Shown one piece after another: positions 10,237 through 20,789 of a stretch of 64,000 nucleotides of DNA (positions are counted from its first letter, which is position 1; every line of letters starts with the position of its first letter). Below the pieces are notes generated by a model. The model saw nothing but the letters and a program-made list of their open reading frames with translations. It ran no database searches and was not told the origin of the DNA. This DNA comes from Paguma larvata (Eukaryota; Chordata; Mammalia; Carnivora; Viverridae). The position numbers and the translations under genes are program-made. The stretch spans positions 125,076,739 to 125,140,738 of the forward strand of contig CM057825.1 of assembly GCA_030068075.1 (NCBI GenBank). The letters run 5' to 3'.

Positions 10237-10744
10237 CACCTGAGTTTCCATTATTTCTATGGGGAAATTTGCTTTGATATACAAATGCTTTGGATTACAA
10301 GCGTGTTTCCGGAATGAATTATGCTCGCAAACTAAGGCTTTACTGTATTTTAAAGTTGCTCACACACACCATTGTAACCACGTGAGGTGATGGATGTATT
10401 TACTGTGGCAATTATTCCACAATATCTACACACGTCAAACTGTTACATTATACACCTTAAACTTGTATAGTGTTGTATGTCAATTATATCTCAAGAAAGC
10501 TGGGGAGAAACAAGCAGAATTCTAGGAGAGTATGTTACTCTTAGAAGAGGCATGCTTTAGGGGTAAAACATGAAATGCGCAACTTACTTTCAGATAGTTT
10601 AGAAAAATGTGTCTGTGTGTGAGAGAGAGAGAGCGGGTGTGTGTATATGGAGGGAAAGAGAGAGAGCAGAAATTGTAAATTGGCAATGATTTTGAATCTA
10701 AGGTGGAGGAAATGAAGGTGGTCACTACTGTGCTTTGAGCCCTT

Positions 10745-10955
10745 CTCTGGAGCCAGGCTCTTTGGGTTTCAATCTCCATTCTGCTACTTACTAGCTGCGC
10801 AATGACACTGGGCAGGTTACACAGACACTTTGTGCCTCTATATCCCCATCCTAAAATGGGGATTACTATGGTACCTACCTCACAGGGTTTTTGTGAGAGT
10901 GAAATTAAGCTAATGTGCTTGGAAGTATTTCTTGAATGAAGTAAATGTTAGTGTT
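10745..10955 (+). repeat. MIR element
   Basis: GGGTTTCAATCTCCATTCTG, CTACTTACTAGCTGCGCAAT, TCCTAAAATGGGGATTACTA, CCTACCTCACAGGGTTTTTG and AGTGAAATTAAGCTAATGTG, nearly full length and in order. Confidence 0.9.
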
Positions 10956-10974
10956 ATTTAACTTTTTAATGATA

Positions 10975-11175
10975 GGTGGATGAATGGATGGAATGGTAGC
11001 TAGATAGATGATAGATAGAAAGACAGATTGATAGACAGATGATAGAAAGACAGATAGATGATAGACAGATGACAGACAGATGATAGATAGACAGATGACA
11101 GACAGATGATAGACAGATGACAGACAGATGATGGATAGACACACACATGGATGGATAGGTGGGCGGATGGATACA
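10975..11175. repeat. Compound GATA / GACA tetranucleotide satellite
   Basis: An array of TAGA and CAGA units with ATGA interruptions, flanked by ATGGATGG units at both ends. Within it a 20-24 bp unit built from GATGATAGACAGATGACAGA recurs several times between about 11040 and 11135, giving a minisatellite-like higher order. Three overlapping minus-strand frames here (Tyr/Ser/Leu-rich) arise from the repeat. Likely length-polymorphic. Confidence 0.95.
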
Positions 11176-12394
11176 CACGCATACTTGGATAAAAGCTATT
11201 AAAATAAATACATACATTATATAACGCCCACACCTGGAGTCCAGCACACAAACACAGGTGGAAGACTTTGTTTTTCCCTCACAAGTGTGCCTTGCCGCTT
11301 GTGGGAACAGAATTATGGCACACCTGTCACTGAGACCCAGAGTGATCGCGGGATGCCCACAGTGGGGGTGCCCTCTGCCTCCCTTCCGTCTGCTCCTCTC
11401 TCACGCAGGGAGGCCACCTCGCTCCAAAGTCTATTTCAGCACAATTGCACTGAAAGCGGTGCCCTTGTGGATACGGGAATCTGTTCGGCCACGGACGGAG
11501 GCTCCCTCATGGCACTGCATGTAGAACAGGGGCTGACACCTGGACTTTAAACAAACTCATCCCTCAGCGCACTGACTGCAGCGCTGCGGAGTCCTCCCGG
11601 CCCCGAGCCAAGCTCCGCCGGTCCACCCGGCCCGGGCCTTCTGCCAAGAAGCTCCAGCTGAGAAGCCGTCACTCTTGGGTCACCTCACACTAGTGGGGTG
11701 ACCCAGTGAGGAGAGACCAATCTGGTGTCCACAGCGGGCCCCCTGTGAACCCAGATTTGAGGGCCAGGCCACCAGGACCTTCGAGCCAAGGCTTTGTAGT
11801 AAGAAGAAACACTCTCCTTTGAACAGTCTCTCTCCCCACCTTGCTGGGACACTGCAGCCACTCGGAACTGACCTTCCTTCTGTTTCTCCAACACACCTGC
11901 AACTGTCCGCACTGAGGAACTCGTGTGCATCGTCTCGGGAACATTCCTTCCTCGATGATCCTTTGTCTTGAGACTGTCTTTCCCTTTCTCTGTGCCTTAT
12001 CTTCCCCATCGGTCAATAAGACAACAGTGGAGGACAGTCCCTGTTTGCACTCTTCTCCACACTCCTCCAGGCTCCACTGGCCTGGTCCACGGTGTCCTCG
12101 TGTCCTCTGGTTGGATGCAGTCAGTGAGGGGCAGGCCGGGACGAGATCAGGCTATTCAGCCACCCGGCTCACTGCCTGGCGGCTGGTGGCTCCCGCCCCT
12201 TCCCTCCGGGTCCTAACTTCGAGGAACTGCTCCCCGCTCCCCTCATGGTGCTTCTTCAGCACTGATGGGACTTGTTGGCCTCTGGGGCCTCGGGTCCCCT
12301 GCCCGTAGCCCTGCCCACGCCATGTAAATATCCCCTTTCCTCCACTTCCTGCCGTTACCCCTGGAGTGGCCACCCGCCTGCCGCCAGGATTCTG
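11176..12394. other. GC-rich non-repeat stretch, no gene recognised
   Basis: Several overlapping frames (11258-11550 plus; 11680-12016 minus; 11925-12308 plus) run in all three phases, which points to GC-rich chance frames rather than an exon. No splice-site/protein combination I trust. Confidence 0.35.
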
Positions 12395-12505
12395 AGCCGG
12401 GCAATAAGAGTATCAGCCTCACAGGGTTGTTGTGAGAATTAGCTTCAGTGCGGGGCGCCCAGGAAGGGCTCAGATGATTCCTGGCTCCTCTTATTAGCTG
12501 TTACT
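12395..12505 (+). repeat. MIR 3' part
   Basis: AGAGTATCAGCCTCACAGGG, TTGTTGTGAGAATTAGC and TCCTCTTATTAGCTGTTAC are MIR 3' landmarks. Confidence 0.8.
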
Positions 12506-12539
12506 TTCCTTCCTCTCACCACATTTTGCACTTACTTGT

Positions 12540-12705
12540 GTGCTAACTGTCCACTACCTTTCTCTGTAGGTTCTCTACAGTTTGCATGAAGGTGACGTCC
12601 ACATCCGTGTCTGTGTCTATCTCTGATGACCCGGTGCCTGGTGTGCGGCATGCCCCAAAAAATGTCTGAAAAAAATGTCTGATGAATGAATGAATGAATG
12701 AAAGA
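12540..12705 (+). repeat. L2 3' end with (TGAA)n tail
   Basis: GTTCTCTACAGTTTGCATGA, then GACCCGGTGCCTGGTGTGCG, then ATGAATGAATGAATGAATGA at about 12683-12702: the end of an L2 with its terminal short repeat. An internal AAAAAATGTCTGA is duplicated in tandem at about 12656-12682. Confidence 0.65.
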
Positions 12706-12879
12706 GGCCGGTTTTCCACTTGCGAAGCACTTTTCTATATTACATTGACTTGTGTGATATGGCTGATATTTGAAGGTTTTTGTCTTATGAGGACAGAAAT
12801 TTCCAAAAGTATTACCTATTACCTTATCCCCTTTGATCCTGGGTGGTTAGCAAGCTGAGAGATATAATCACCACTTTTT

Positions 12880-13097
12880 AAAAAGTTTTTAAAAATATTT
12901 ACTTATTTATTTTGGGAGAGAAGGAGAGCACAAGTCGGGGAGGAGCAGAGAGAGAAAGGGAGAGAGAGAGAATCCCAAGCAGGCTCCGCACTGTCAGCAG
13001 AGAGCCTGACATGGGGCCCGATCCCTCGACCGTGAGATCATGACCTGAGCTGAAATCGAGAGTCAGACACCCAACTGACCAAGCCACCGGGTGCCCC
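12880..13097 (-). mobile_element. tRNA-derived SINE, feliform type, minus orientation
   Basis: Complement of the SINE with GCACTGTCAGCAGAGAGCC, GAGATCATGACCTGAGCTGA and a diverged head. It lacks the middle CAGAGCCTGGAGC part. Probable duplication: AATCACCACTTTT at 12866-12878 and AATCGCCATTTT at 13099-13110. Confidence 0.93.
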
Positions 13098-13174
13098 AAA
13101 TCGCCATTTTACAAACAGAGTACAGAAGAACAAAGGGGAAGGCAGGCTGACACCACCGACTGCAAACCTATTGT

Positions 13175-13260
13175 GCCCGGGCTCCGTCGGGCATTGATTT
13201 GATGTGATTTTCACAATGCTTCTCATGACAACCTCATCGGTGCAGATGCAGAACCAGGGG
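13175..13260 (-). repeat. MIR fragment, minus orientation
   Basis: GCCCGGGCTCCGTCGGGCAT, GATTTTCACAATGCTTCTCA and TGACAACCTCATCGGTGCAG fit antisense MIR, weakly. Confidence 0.45.
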
Positions 13261-13365
13261 AGGGAGGGAGGGTGGAGGACCGGCCGGCCGTGCTTGTGCG
13301 GCTGGTACGAGGCCGAATGAGGATCCAGTCCCGGGGGGTGTGGCTCTAAACCGCGTGCTCTCCCC

Positions 13366-13410
13366 CCCTACCCAGCGATTCCCCCCCCACCCACCCCCGC
13401 CCCGTACACT
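13366..13410 (-). other. C-rich tract; G-quadruplex potential on minus strand
   Basis: CCCCCC, CCC, CCCCCCCC, CCC, CCCCC and CCCC runs are separated by 1-9 bases on the plus strand. The minus strand therefore has at least four G-runs of three or more within about 40 bases. Confidence 0.6.
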
Positions 13411-13424
13411 CTGGAGAAACCGCA

Positions 13425-13885
13425 CACACGTGCACGGGGAAAGGTACGCAAAAACACCCGGCTGGAACAGTAACAGCAAATGGTGACGATGCCAAATGTC
13501 TCTCAGTGGCAGAGAGGACAGATAAACCAGAACACTTAAGTGCCGCAACGGTACGCGGATCAGCCAGAAGTATACACCTCACCTATAATGCGGAAGAGAA
13601 CAACAAACTGAACGAAAAAAATCAACTGTCAGAGAATGCGTTCGTCAAACACCACCTTACGCCAAGTTTCAGACACACACGAAACAGTACCACGCATTGT
13701 CTAAGGACACAACTATGTCCTAGGAAGGCTCAGAGTCAAGGGATCATAAGTGCCGAACTCGAAACTGTAGTCCAAAGCAGGGGAAGGGTACTGCAGGAGA
13801 GCACCCAGTGGGATGCGGTCCTCATGCAGGGGGGATGTTTGATGTTTGCCCTAGTATTTTATACGTTATTTTTCTAGAGGCAATG
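13425..13885 (+). mobile_element. Old L1 3'-end fragment
   Basis: Diverged L1 landmarks: CAGTGGCAGAGAGGACAGAT, AACAAACTGAACGAAAAAAA, a GTTTCAGACACACACGAAAC block, CTAAGGACACAACTATGTCC and AGTATTTTATACGTTATTTT. Similar to L1M-class ORF2 end plus 3' UTR. The 123-codon frame at 13506-13877 is a by-product. Confidence 0.55.
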
Positions 13886-14800
13886 CTTCATTTATAAACA
13901 AGTGCAGCCTGGTCCAAGGTCAGCCGGCCGGTCAAGGACGGACTGAATTAGGATATAAGCCTCCGGACTCCCCGACCAGTGGCTCTTTCCCCTGCAGCGG
14001 GCTGTGCTCACAGCGGTAACTGTGCAATGCAGGCAAGAGGTGAGAGGCGGGGTTGAGTCACGCTTCTCTTCACTTCCCGCCCTCCCTGGTGACTGCCTGA
14101 CCGTCACCTGTGGCACCTTCTTTCAGGTGGTCCAGATGGCTCCGCAGCCCAGATGGTTTGCCTTCTGCACGGCTCCAGCGCAGGAAAGAGGAACTTCTTT
14201 TCACAGCCTGAAGCAGAAAGTCTCGAAAAAGACGGGGGAAAGGTAAACATCCCATCAGGAAGCAATCTTCATCCCCTCACGGTAGGCACTCCTGTTTGCC
14301 TGCTCAGTGGCCCTTCGGTGCTAGACGACTCCCTTTTCCAGCCTCCTTACGGCACAGCCAGCGGCCTAACCTCCATAGAGAGAAAATCTGCGGAGAGGTT
14401 TCTGGGAGATATGCCCCCTGTTGGTAAAAAGGGGGAGCTACACGGAGAAGACCTCTCTCTCTCTTTCTGTTTTGTATCCTGGTGGGTGAGGATGTGGTGC
14501 TTGGAGCTGTGGCAGCCACACTGTGACCATAAGGAAAGGACCAAGAGAATCCTAGAGAAGCTATTGAGTTGAGCTGCTGAGTGAGCTCTGGGATCACTTA
14601 CCTTGCTTCTTAAGTGCGGCAAACAAGCAAAACACTAACCAATATTGCTAACATACTTTTACTCTAGAGTTCTATTACTAGCAAACAGGTGTATATCATG
14701 ACTGTCCGGGAAAGGGGGGGTGTCGGCCTTTTCTCCAGGTACAAATCATCTGGACCCATGCCGTCAAAAGTCACCTATTAAAATACATCAATAGAAGCTT
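13886..14800. other. Non-repeat and unclassified old-repeat stretch
   Basis: A block at about 14475-14570 (GGTGGGTGAGGATGTGGTGC, GAGCTGTGGCAGCCACACTG, TGACCATAAGGAAAGGACC) resembles an ancient interspersed repeat I cannot name. Overlapping open frames at 14153-14622 have no recognisable product. Confidence 0.35.
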
Positions 14801-15120
14801 GCCACTTCTCTACGTGGACCCTGCAGTGGTTCCTTCTTGCTCTTCGGGTAAGAATCAAAATTCTTAAGCCGTCCCTCCCGCCCCGTCCTCGCCGCTGCCT
14901 GTTTCCAGGAGCACCTTGGCTAAACTCTCTCCATGTGACTCACAATGCACCAGTCACGTTAGTTACGTTGTTGTTTTGTTCTGTGTTATCTTTTTCCAGT
15001 TGGCCGACCCCTTCTCAACTCAGGGAGCTAGCACGGGCTTGGCCTCTGCCAGAAATATTCTTTTCCTCTCCCTTCGCCTGGCTGGTGCCCAAGTGTCATT
15101 ATTTGATCTCATACTACCCT
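14800..15120 (+). repeat. L2 fragment
   Basis: CAGTGGTTCCTTCTTGCTCT, AAGAATCAAAATTCTTAAGC, and later CTTGGCCTCTGCCAGAAATA with TTCTTTTCCTCTCCCTTCGC follow L2 order (…cagtggcttccc…aaaatccaaactcct…tctgcctggaa…). Confidence 0.6.
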
Positions 15121-17959
15121 GACTGTCTCCTTCCTAGCCCGTACTTACTTAGTTTTCTATGTATTCATGTCTCTTCCAGCTCTGTCTCCACCAACAGAAT
15201 TGAAGCCGCGCGGGAGCAGACGCCGTGTTGGGAGTTCGGTGCGTCTCTAGCCAACGCACAACATAAGCCTCTTTCCCCAAAGCGAAGATTTGAGCACGTC
15301 ACCAGCCTCAAAGCTACCGAAGGTAATGAGCGTCAGCCAGGGTTATGAGCGCGCCATCCCACTGCCGACGGTCCAGTCCCATGTCCTGATCTGGCACTCA
15401 AGGTCGACTTTAATGCATCCTTTTCCTCATCCATTCGAAATACATGTATGGGGCACCTGCTGCATCCCAGGCACTGTTCTAGGGAAAAGCACCTTTCCTC
15501 CTGCGTCTTTTCCCCACCGGACACCAAGTCACCTGCTGTCCAAACGTCCCTCTCCATTCTCGCCACCCGAGCTCTCGAAACCACAGCGGAAGAAAGACCA
15601 TTCTTCCCGTAATTTTGCTCGAACTCTTGCTTTTGCCTCCAACACCCTCCCGTTCTCTGCCCATTCAGTAACTCCTTGACCACTGTGTAAATCCTACCCC
15701 CCGTCGTGTATTCAGAAACGTGTGCGAGGCCCCTTCTGTGTGTCTCCCTGCGTCGATCACGTGTGACTCTTGGTTACTTCTGTTTGATGTCCTGCGTAGC
15801 CGGCTCGCGTGATCTGCTCAATTGTGGGATGGAAAATGGAGCCCAGACAGAAGTTCACGGCCTTTTTTGTTTTTGTTTTTGTTTTTGCCTCCAAAGGCTT
15901 AGAACCTCTGAGTCAAGAGTCTCCAAATACTATGCCCCCTTCAAAAAACAGCTAACAAGCACCCCGTTATGTGGATACCTATAAATTCTATGTTGAGCTG
16001 CATACCCTCTAAGTGACAATGCACGTGCACAAAACGGCCATCAAAAAGCAGAAGATAATGTGTAATGGACGGAAGTTCTCACGGTTTCCTCCAGCACCCG
16101 ACCAGACTGGGTGACCGTCCCGTTTTAGACCGTTTTGACCGAACCTCAGAGGATCAGAGGTTTCCAGTTCACACAGAATGGGCGTGAGTATCTTCTGGGG
16201 AGAGGCGACGCATCGTGGCCACAGTGACAGAGAGGGATCTGTCTTGAGGCTTCTTCTACGCAGGTCGCTCCCCAGGACCCTAGCGTGTCCGTTCTCTGGC
16301 TCCCTTGAATCTCGCTCCGGCCAGAGCAAGCTAAAGGATTACTTTTTTTTTTTTCCTCCTCCTCTGGCCTCACCCATGACCCGGGATTAAACAGCAGAGT
16401 GCAGAGCTGGTCTGAATTCGAGAGCTGCTTTCAAGGTGCCTGGCCCTCATCTTGCGGAGGTTTCTTGTTGCAGAGAGAGGAGCCATTCTCACTGCTCAAG
16501 CTGGGCGGGGGCTTCTGCGAATGTCCCATGCTTTGGAAAATGTGAGGCTGCCAGGAGACGTGTCCAGATACTGTTTCCTTCAGTGTGTCACAACAAGTTT
16601 CAAAGAGCCACACCATCTCCTCCCCCACCCCGCTTGACTCCAGCCAAATGAGATCCAGCTGCACCCCTGCCCACCCCCCGCCCCCCACCTCCCCCACCAT
16701 CCACAGCCCTGCAGCGAGCCGCCCCTGGGGAAACTTCCCAGCCTGCGTCTCCGAGCTGACACCCGGAACCTGGCTGTGCTCACTGTCCAGACCCGGGGGC
16801 TCAGCAAACCCTCTGCCAGAGTGGCCGGGGGCTTGGGAATAAAGCCGCCAGAGGCCCCTCTGAGGCAGCCTGCTTTCTTCCTGGCCTTGGCCCTGACCAG
16901 ACAGTGTGCCTGGGCCTGTCCCCGTGTCAGCACCGAACATCTCGTGTCCCAGAAAACCCTCTCACTCCAAAGACGACCAACTCTGGAATCTGCAGGACCC
17001 GAGGCAAAACGAAAAGCGCAAGAATTGCTCAAAACCTCGGGGACCATTTCGAGACTGCGATCCCAGAGCATGAAGACACGTGCTTTTGTGACGGTAAGTG
17101 CTGCTCACGGAGCCAGCCCTGCTCCCGGCAAACCATGACGGCTACCCTACTCCGAATACGCAGATCTAGTAAAAAAAAAATAAAAGGCGTGGCTATGTCC
17201 ACGAGGTTGTGAGTTTTCCCAGAGCACACACCGCCGAGACAGCAGAACTTGCCTGTCACCCTTCCATCCGGGCCCTCGCCGAGGCTGGACCTTTCTGAAA
17301 CACACAGTCACCCCGTTCCCTCCTGGCACGAGTATTCTCAGATGTGAGCGACAATAAGGACACAGAAACCGTAAGGTGAGCGTAGTGACCTAACTTACAT
17401 TTGCTATACTGTGGCTTAACTATGTCCCAACCTACACCTCGGCGCTACCACCGTGTGCCTGTAGCTCTTACACAACGGTGAAGCCAAATTGATCAATTAC
17501 AAGAAAAAATGAAGTCAGACTATAGAACCAGGAAACGTCGAACTAACATTGATTCCGTGGGATGAGGCCACTTTGCCAAAACGGAAGTGCGTGTGGCGGA
17601 GTGAGTGTGGTCCCCTGTTGGCGGCCGCGATGCGGGCCCTTTTCCGTTGTGTGCAGGTCCCTTTCCTGAGTCTGAACGAAAGCTGGGATACCTTCGTTCC
17701 AACACCACGCTCTGACGCTACTGGTACCTCGCTTGCAACAAAGCCGGCCTTTAAGGACCGGTGCCACGTCCGTTCTTTTCCCGTTGAACCATGACAGTGA
17801 AAGACATGCTAGTGAGCGCTGGGGCGATCATAAATATTCACGCAGACGTCGGCGCTCTAATTCCACTGCAGCTGAAGGGCATTCCCCTGCAGGTTATGAG
17901 CGGGCCGCCCGAATGACCTAAAAAATGCCTGTGATAAGTTCAAAATTATCGGTGAAGTA
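15121..17959. other. Long stretch, mostly non-repeat; no gene recognised
   Basis: A GTTTTT hexanucleotide run lies at about 15862-15888. A C-rich tract at 16660-16705 has minus-strand G-quadruplex potential. At about 16985-17080, CAGGACCCGAGGCAAAACGA, AATTGCTCAAAACC and CCAGAGCATGAAG recall an unnamed ancient repeat tail. A short MIR/L2-like segment (TGCATCCCAGGCACTGTTCT) lies at about 15461. Frames up to 169 codons (16431-16940 minus) overlap others in several phases and show no domain. Confidence 0.35.
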
Positions 17960-18125
17960 TGAATAGCAGTAATCGGCACTTATTGAGCAACTCCTATCTG
18001 CCGAGCATTGTCCTAAGGTCTTGCCAAATTATCGTTTACTTAGTCCTCACAACTCTACGGGGCAGACACTATTCTTAGCGCCATATCACAGATGAGAAGC
18101 CCGAGGCTCAAAGCGGTGACATCGG
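17960..18125 (-). repeat. MIR element, minus orientation
   Basis: CACTTATTGAGCAACTCCTA, GCCGAGCATTGTCCTAAGG, TTAGTCCTCACAACTCTACG, GGGCAGACACTATTCTTAGC and CACAGATGAGAAGCCCGAGG give the antisense MIR in full order. Confidence 0.9.
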
Positions 18126-18704
18126 CGTGTCCTGAGTCGCCTCACCACGGGGTTTCTAAGAAACATCCTCGAAGTGAAGTCCCGGACCGCCGATGGGGCA
18201 TCGAGGCCCTTGGGAGTTTCTTGGCTCTCGCCTGGCATCCCAGCCCGCGGAGGAAGTTCGAACTCCTCAGCTGGCCAGTAAAAGACCCCATCTTATCCCA
18301 CGTCTTCAGGGCTGCTAATGAAACTCCAAGAGGGGCATCGAGCTCGGTTACATGTCTCTGTTCTTTACGCTTAAAAGTCTTCTCTCGGCCTGGGATGTTC
18401 TTGTCTTTCCCCACACCCCCACCCCCCACCCCCGCCAGAAACCTCTGTGTTCTGCACGATGACAGGTGTCACTTCTCTGGGGTGCTGTTTCCAAATAAGG
18501 CAAGGCCGATGCCTCTCCTTTGTGCTCCCGCAGGACCAAGGTCTTGGCTTCTTTCCCCAAAGACACCATTCGCCTCCTCACGGCCCCTGCCCTGGCGGCC
18601 CGCAGTGCTAAGCCACCCAGACCCTCCTCTTCTGGAGACTTTAAACGAGATGACCCGGAGCCTGGGGACGTGGAGTCAGAGGCTGTGCTGTCCTAACACC
18701 TGGC
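18126..18704. other. Non-repeat stretch with C-rich tract
   Basis: The longest plus-strand frame of the window (18092-18718, 208 codons) starts in MIR sequence and shows no domain. A C-rich run at 18411-18436 gives minus-strand G-quadruplex potential. Confidence 0.4.
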
Positions 18705-18945
18705 ACGTATTTATTTAGTGCTGACTGTGCGCCGGGCCCCGTTCTAAGGCCTGTGCGTATTTCACCTTCTTCCAAGCCCACAGCAATCCTACAAGGTGGC
18801 TACCGCTGTCTCCCTGTCTTACAGACTAGGAAGCTGGTGGGCAGAGAGAATGACGACGCCCCCGCCGCCGTACCAACAAGGGCAGCACCGGCATACGAAC
18901 CGGGAGTCCGTGCTTTCAGCCTGGATGCCACACTACCTCTTCTAC
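18705..18945 (-). repeat. MIR element, minus orientation
   Basis: TATTTATTTAGTGCTGACTG, GGGCCCCGTTCTAAGGCC, ACAGCAATCCTACAAGGTGG, CTTACAGACTAGGAAGCTGG and GGGAGTCCGTGCTTTCAGCC correspond to antisense MIR. Confidence 0.88.
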
Positions 18946-19519
18946 TTCAGGAGAGCCAAGACTGGGGCGGCTGGGGTCATGCAAAAGCATGGGGCTGTCT
19001 CAGGGACTCGATGGGAATAAAAGGGCATGCTGGTTCATCGTGAGTAGCCAGGAGCAAAGGCAGGACAAAAAACTAAGCCCACAGAGAGAGGCAGAGAGAC
19101 TCATTTGTCCCCAACTGCTGAGGCCCAGCCACTGTTCATGATGGATCTCTTGTCTTGGAGTCAACGGCTTCCCTCATGCATGCCTTTTCCATTGACTTTT
19201 TTTTAAAACCCAGCTTAGATGGGGTGAGTTTCTTTTCTTTGCACCAGTACTAAAAAAACACAACAACGCTGGACATGCACCAGCCCTATGAACACTAAGG
19301 CCCTTAGAACCAATACGCATTTTTGCTGCACCTAAAAGGAAGCCTACCCGTTGGCTCAGTAGGCCAGATTTGGGTCATACTTACACAGACTTTTTTTAGT
19401 ATAAGTTTATCCCATGCAATTATACTTAGAACATACGTATCCTAAAAATTCATCTGTTGTTTCTCTGAAGTTCAAATTTCACTGGGTGCTCTGTGTTTTC
19501 TCAGGCAACCCTAATCGGG
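18946..19519. other. Non-repeat stretch, no gene recognised
   Basis: No motif or repeat family recognised. AT-rich from about 19200 to 19470. Confidence 0.35.
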
Positions 19520-19628
19520 GATCGTGTGAAAACTGCAGGATCCCAGGCCTCCCCAGACCCGCTAAATCCAGATCTGCATTTTAACAGATGATTAGCATGC
19601 GTATTAAGGTTTGAGAAGTCCAGCTAAA
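19520..19628 (+). mobile_element. MER5B-like hAT DNA transposon, 3' half
   Basis: GGATCCCAGGCCTCCCCAGA, CCCGCTAAATCCAGATCTGC, ATTTTAACAGATGATTAGC and TATTAAGGTTTGAGAAGTCC match the 3' half of MER5B-like elements. Confidence 0.6.
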
Positions 19629-19659
19629 AGAAGAGTCAGAAGATGAATACCAAAGATAG

Positions 19660-19930
19660 TTTAGCAGCTCCTTGGTCACTAGAAGCCCAAATCTTCCTGT
19701 CCTTTTCTCTCCAACATCCTCATCTCATGATTTCCACCCTCTGGGTACTTCATGGTCCAAGAGAGCTTCTTGGCGTTCTCTCTACAAGTCTGGCCTCCAA
19801 ATGGAAGCAAGGAGAAAAGATCAGGAGCTATTTCCCAAGGGCTCCACCCAGTGGCCTCCCCTCACACCTCACGGGCTCCTCCTATCTGCAAGGAATGCTG
19901 GGACATGTAGTTTTCCAGTTAGGCCCAGGT
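19660..19930 (+). repeat. Unclassified old interspersed repeat, copy 1
   Basis: The blocks TCATGGTCCAAGAGAGCTTC, GGCCTCCAAATGGAAGCAAG, TTCCCAAGGGCTCCACCCAG and CAAGGAATGCTGGGACATGT appear in the same order as diverged blocks at 49560-49850. The shared order indicates a common repeat family; I cannot name it with confidence. Confidence 0.45.
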
Positions 19931-20789
19931 ACTTCCATGACTCAGGTGTGCATACATGTGTTTGGGGAGGGTGGGGGGTTGTTATGCACCAAGTTGTCCA
20001 GGTTGACCAGGAGGCCCTGACCATGGCAAAGGAGCAGGGAAGGGCAACAAGACCCTAAAATAAGATCACTTCAAAGAAAGGGCTAAGTCCTAGCTGTGTT
20101 CTAGACCTGGGATAACTACAGTGCTCAGCTCCACAACACGGTCCCTGAGCCTCTTCACAGAGGAGAGATGTTTGGGTATCGTTTTGGCTGATGCAGGAAG
20201 CTCTCACAGACCCAGACACCTTAACACCGTGCTCGCGCTCCTGAGAACAGTGGCTGACCGCGAGTTGTAAAGTTACAGAAAGGAGCACGAAACGCGGTTG
20301 GCTCCACCCCCAAGGAAGCGGACTGTGGACTCTCGGGAACCACTGCGGCTTCTGATGGGATTTAGGTTACCAAGTGGAGCGTCTCCGCGCTCGGCAGAAC
20401 CAGTCTTCAACAGCGACACCACGTGGCTGCGCGAGGCAACGGCAGCGATGAGCTAAGCCGACTCCTGGCCTCCGCTCGCTGCAGATGACGCCTGATTCGC
20501 TCCAGCCTGGATAAGCTCTGGAAGGGCAGGACCAGGCGGAAGGTTCTAAGTGGAGTACTTAGCGTCTCACCGGTAAAGACGTGCAAGGGTTTTAACGGGA
20601 AACACACACGAGACGTGGACACACTTGCCCTCTGAGAGTGACGAGCGCAGAGAATCAGTGTGGGAGTGGGGAAGGCAAAGGAGGTATTTTTGGTGAGGAC
20701 AACTTTTTGCTCCCCGTCAAATCTCACCCCTCAAGTTGGAGGAGGCCAAACCCATAGCTGCTCCGGGATCTTTTCAAGCCGGAGTTCTC
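19931..20789. other. Non-repeat stretch, no gene recognised
   Basis: No repeat family recognised. The minus-strand frames at 20055-20288 and 20407-20727 have no known domain. Confidence 0.35.

Larger units (their letters stand above)
8866..10345 (+). mobile_element. Tigger1-like (pogo/Tc1-mariner) DNA transposon, internally deleted
   Basis: Terminal inverted repeats: the left end CAGGAAAACCTTGGACTGCG and the right end, whose complement begins CAGTAAAGCCTTAGTTTGCG. A TA flanks the right end (10346-10347), with TA at 8862-8863 near the left, as expected for TA-targeting elements. Element-derived length without the inner SINE is about 1.25 kb, roughly half of a full Tigger1. It keeps remnants of the first and last parts of the transposase but lacks the catalytic DDE core, so it was probably mobilised in trans. 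The family resembles the carnivore-specific Tigger1 derivatives I recall from repeat libraries. Confidence 0.88.
7765..10505 (+). mobile_element. L1 LINE 3' end, split by a SINE and by a Tigger transposon
   Basis: L1 segments are 7765-8468, 8707-8863 and 10346-10505. Sequence landmarks: AGAAAAGATGCTCGACATCA (7911-7930), AGAGAAATGCAAATGAAAAC, CAATGGAATATTACCCAGTC, GGTTGCCAGAGGTGG and the 3'-UTR blocks GATAACTGTATCGTA | TTTTAAAGTTGCT, which join cleanly when the Tigger is removed. It ends near TATGTCAATTATATCTCAAG. This is the ORF2 C-terminal region plus 3' UTR of an ancient L1 (L1MA/MB-like), 5'-truncated and with no intact ORF. Confidence 0.88.

Noticed and set aside
11040..11135. CRISPR-like repeat-spacer pattern
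   Set aside because: The units are contiguous GATA/GACA repeats without unique spacers, and the genome is mammalian.
10905..11251. Tyr/Ser/Leu-repeat proteins from the tetranucleotide array
   Set aside because: Frames in three phases are all open because the satellite lacks stop codons on that strand; not genes.
11570..11640. CpG island
   Set aside because: GC-rich with several CpGs but too short, and no promoter or exon nearby.
16431..16940. 169-codon minus-strand open frame
   Set aside because: GC-rich, with other frames open on both strands at the same place; Gly-rich and without domain.
17085..17110. Splice donor after an apparent exon (GACG|GTAAGTGC near 17091)
   Set aside because: The preceding open sequence resembles an old repeat tail and lacks a plausible acceptor and protein content.
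18092..18718. 208-codon plus-strand open frame
   Set aside because: It begins inside an antisense MIR, has low-complexity Pro/Ser/Arg composition and overlaps open frames on the other strand. No domain recognised.
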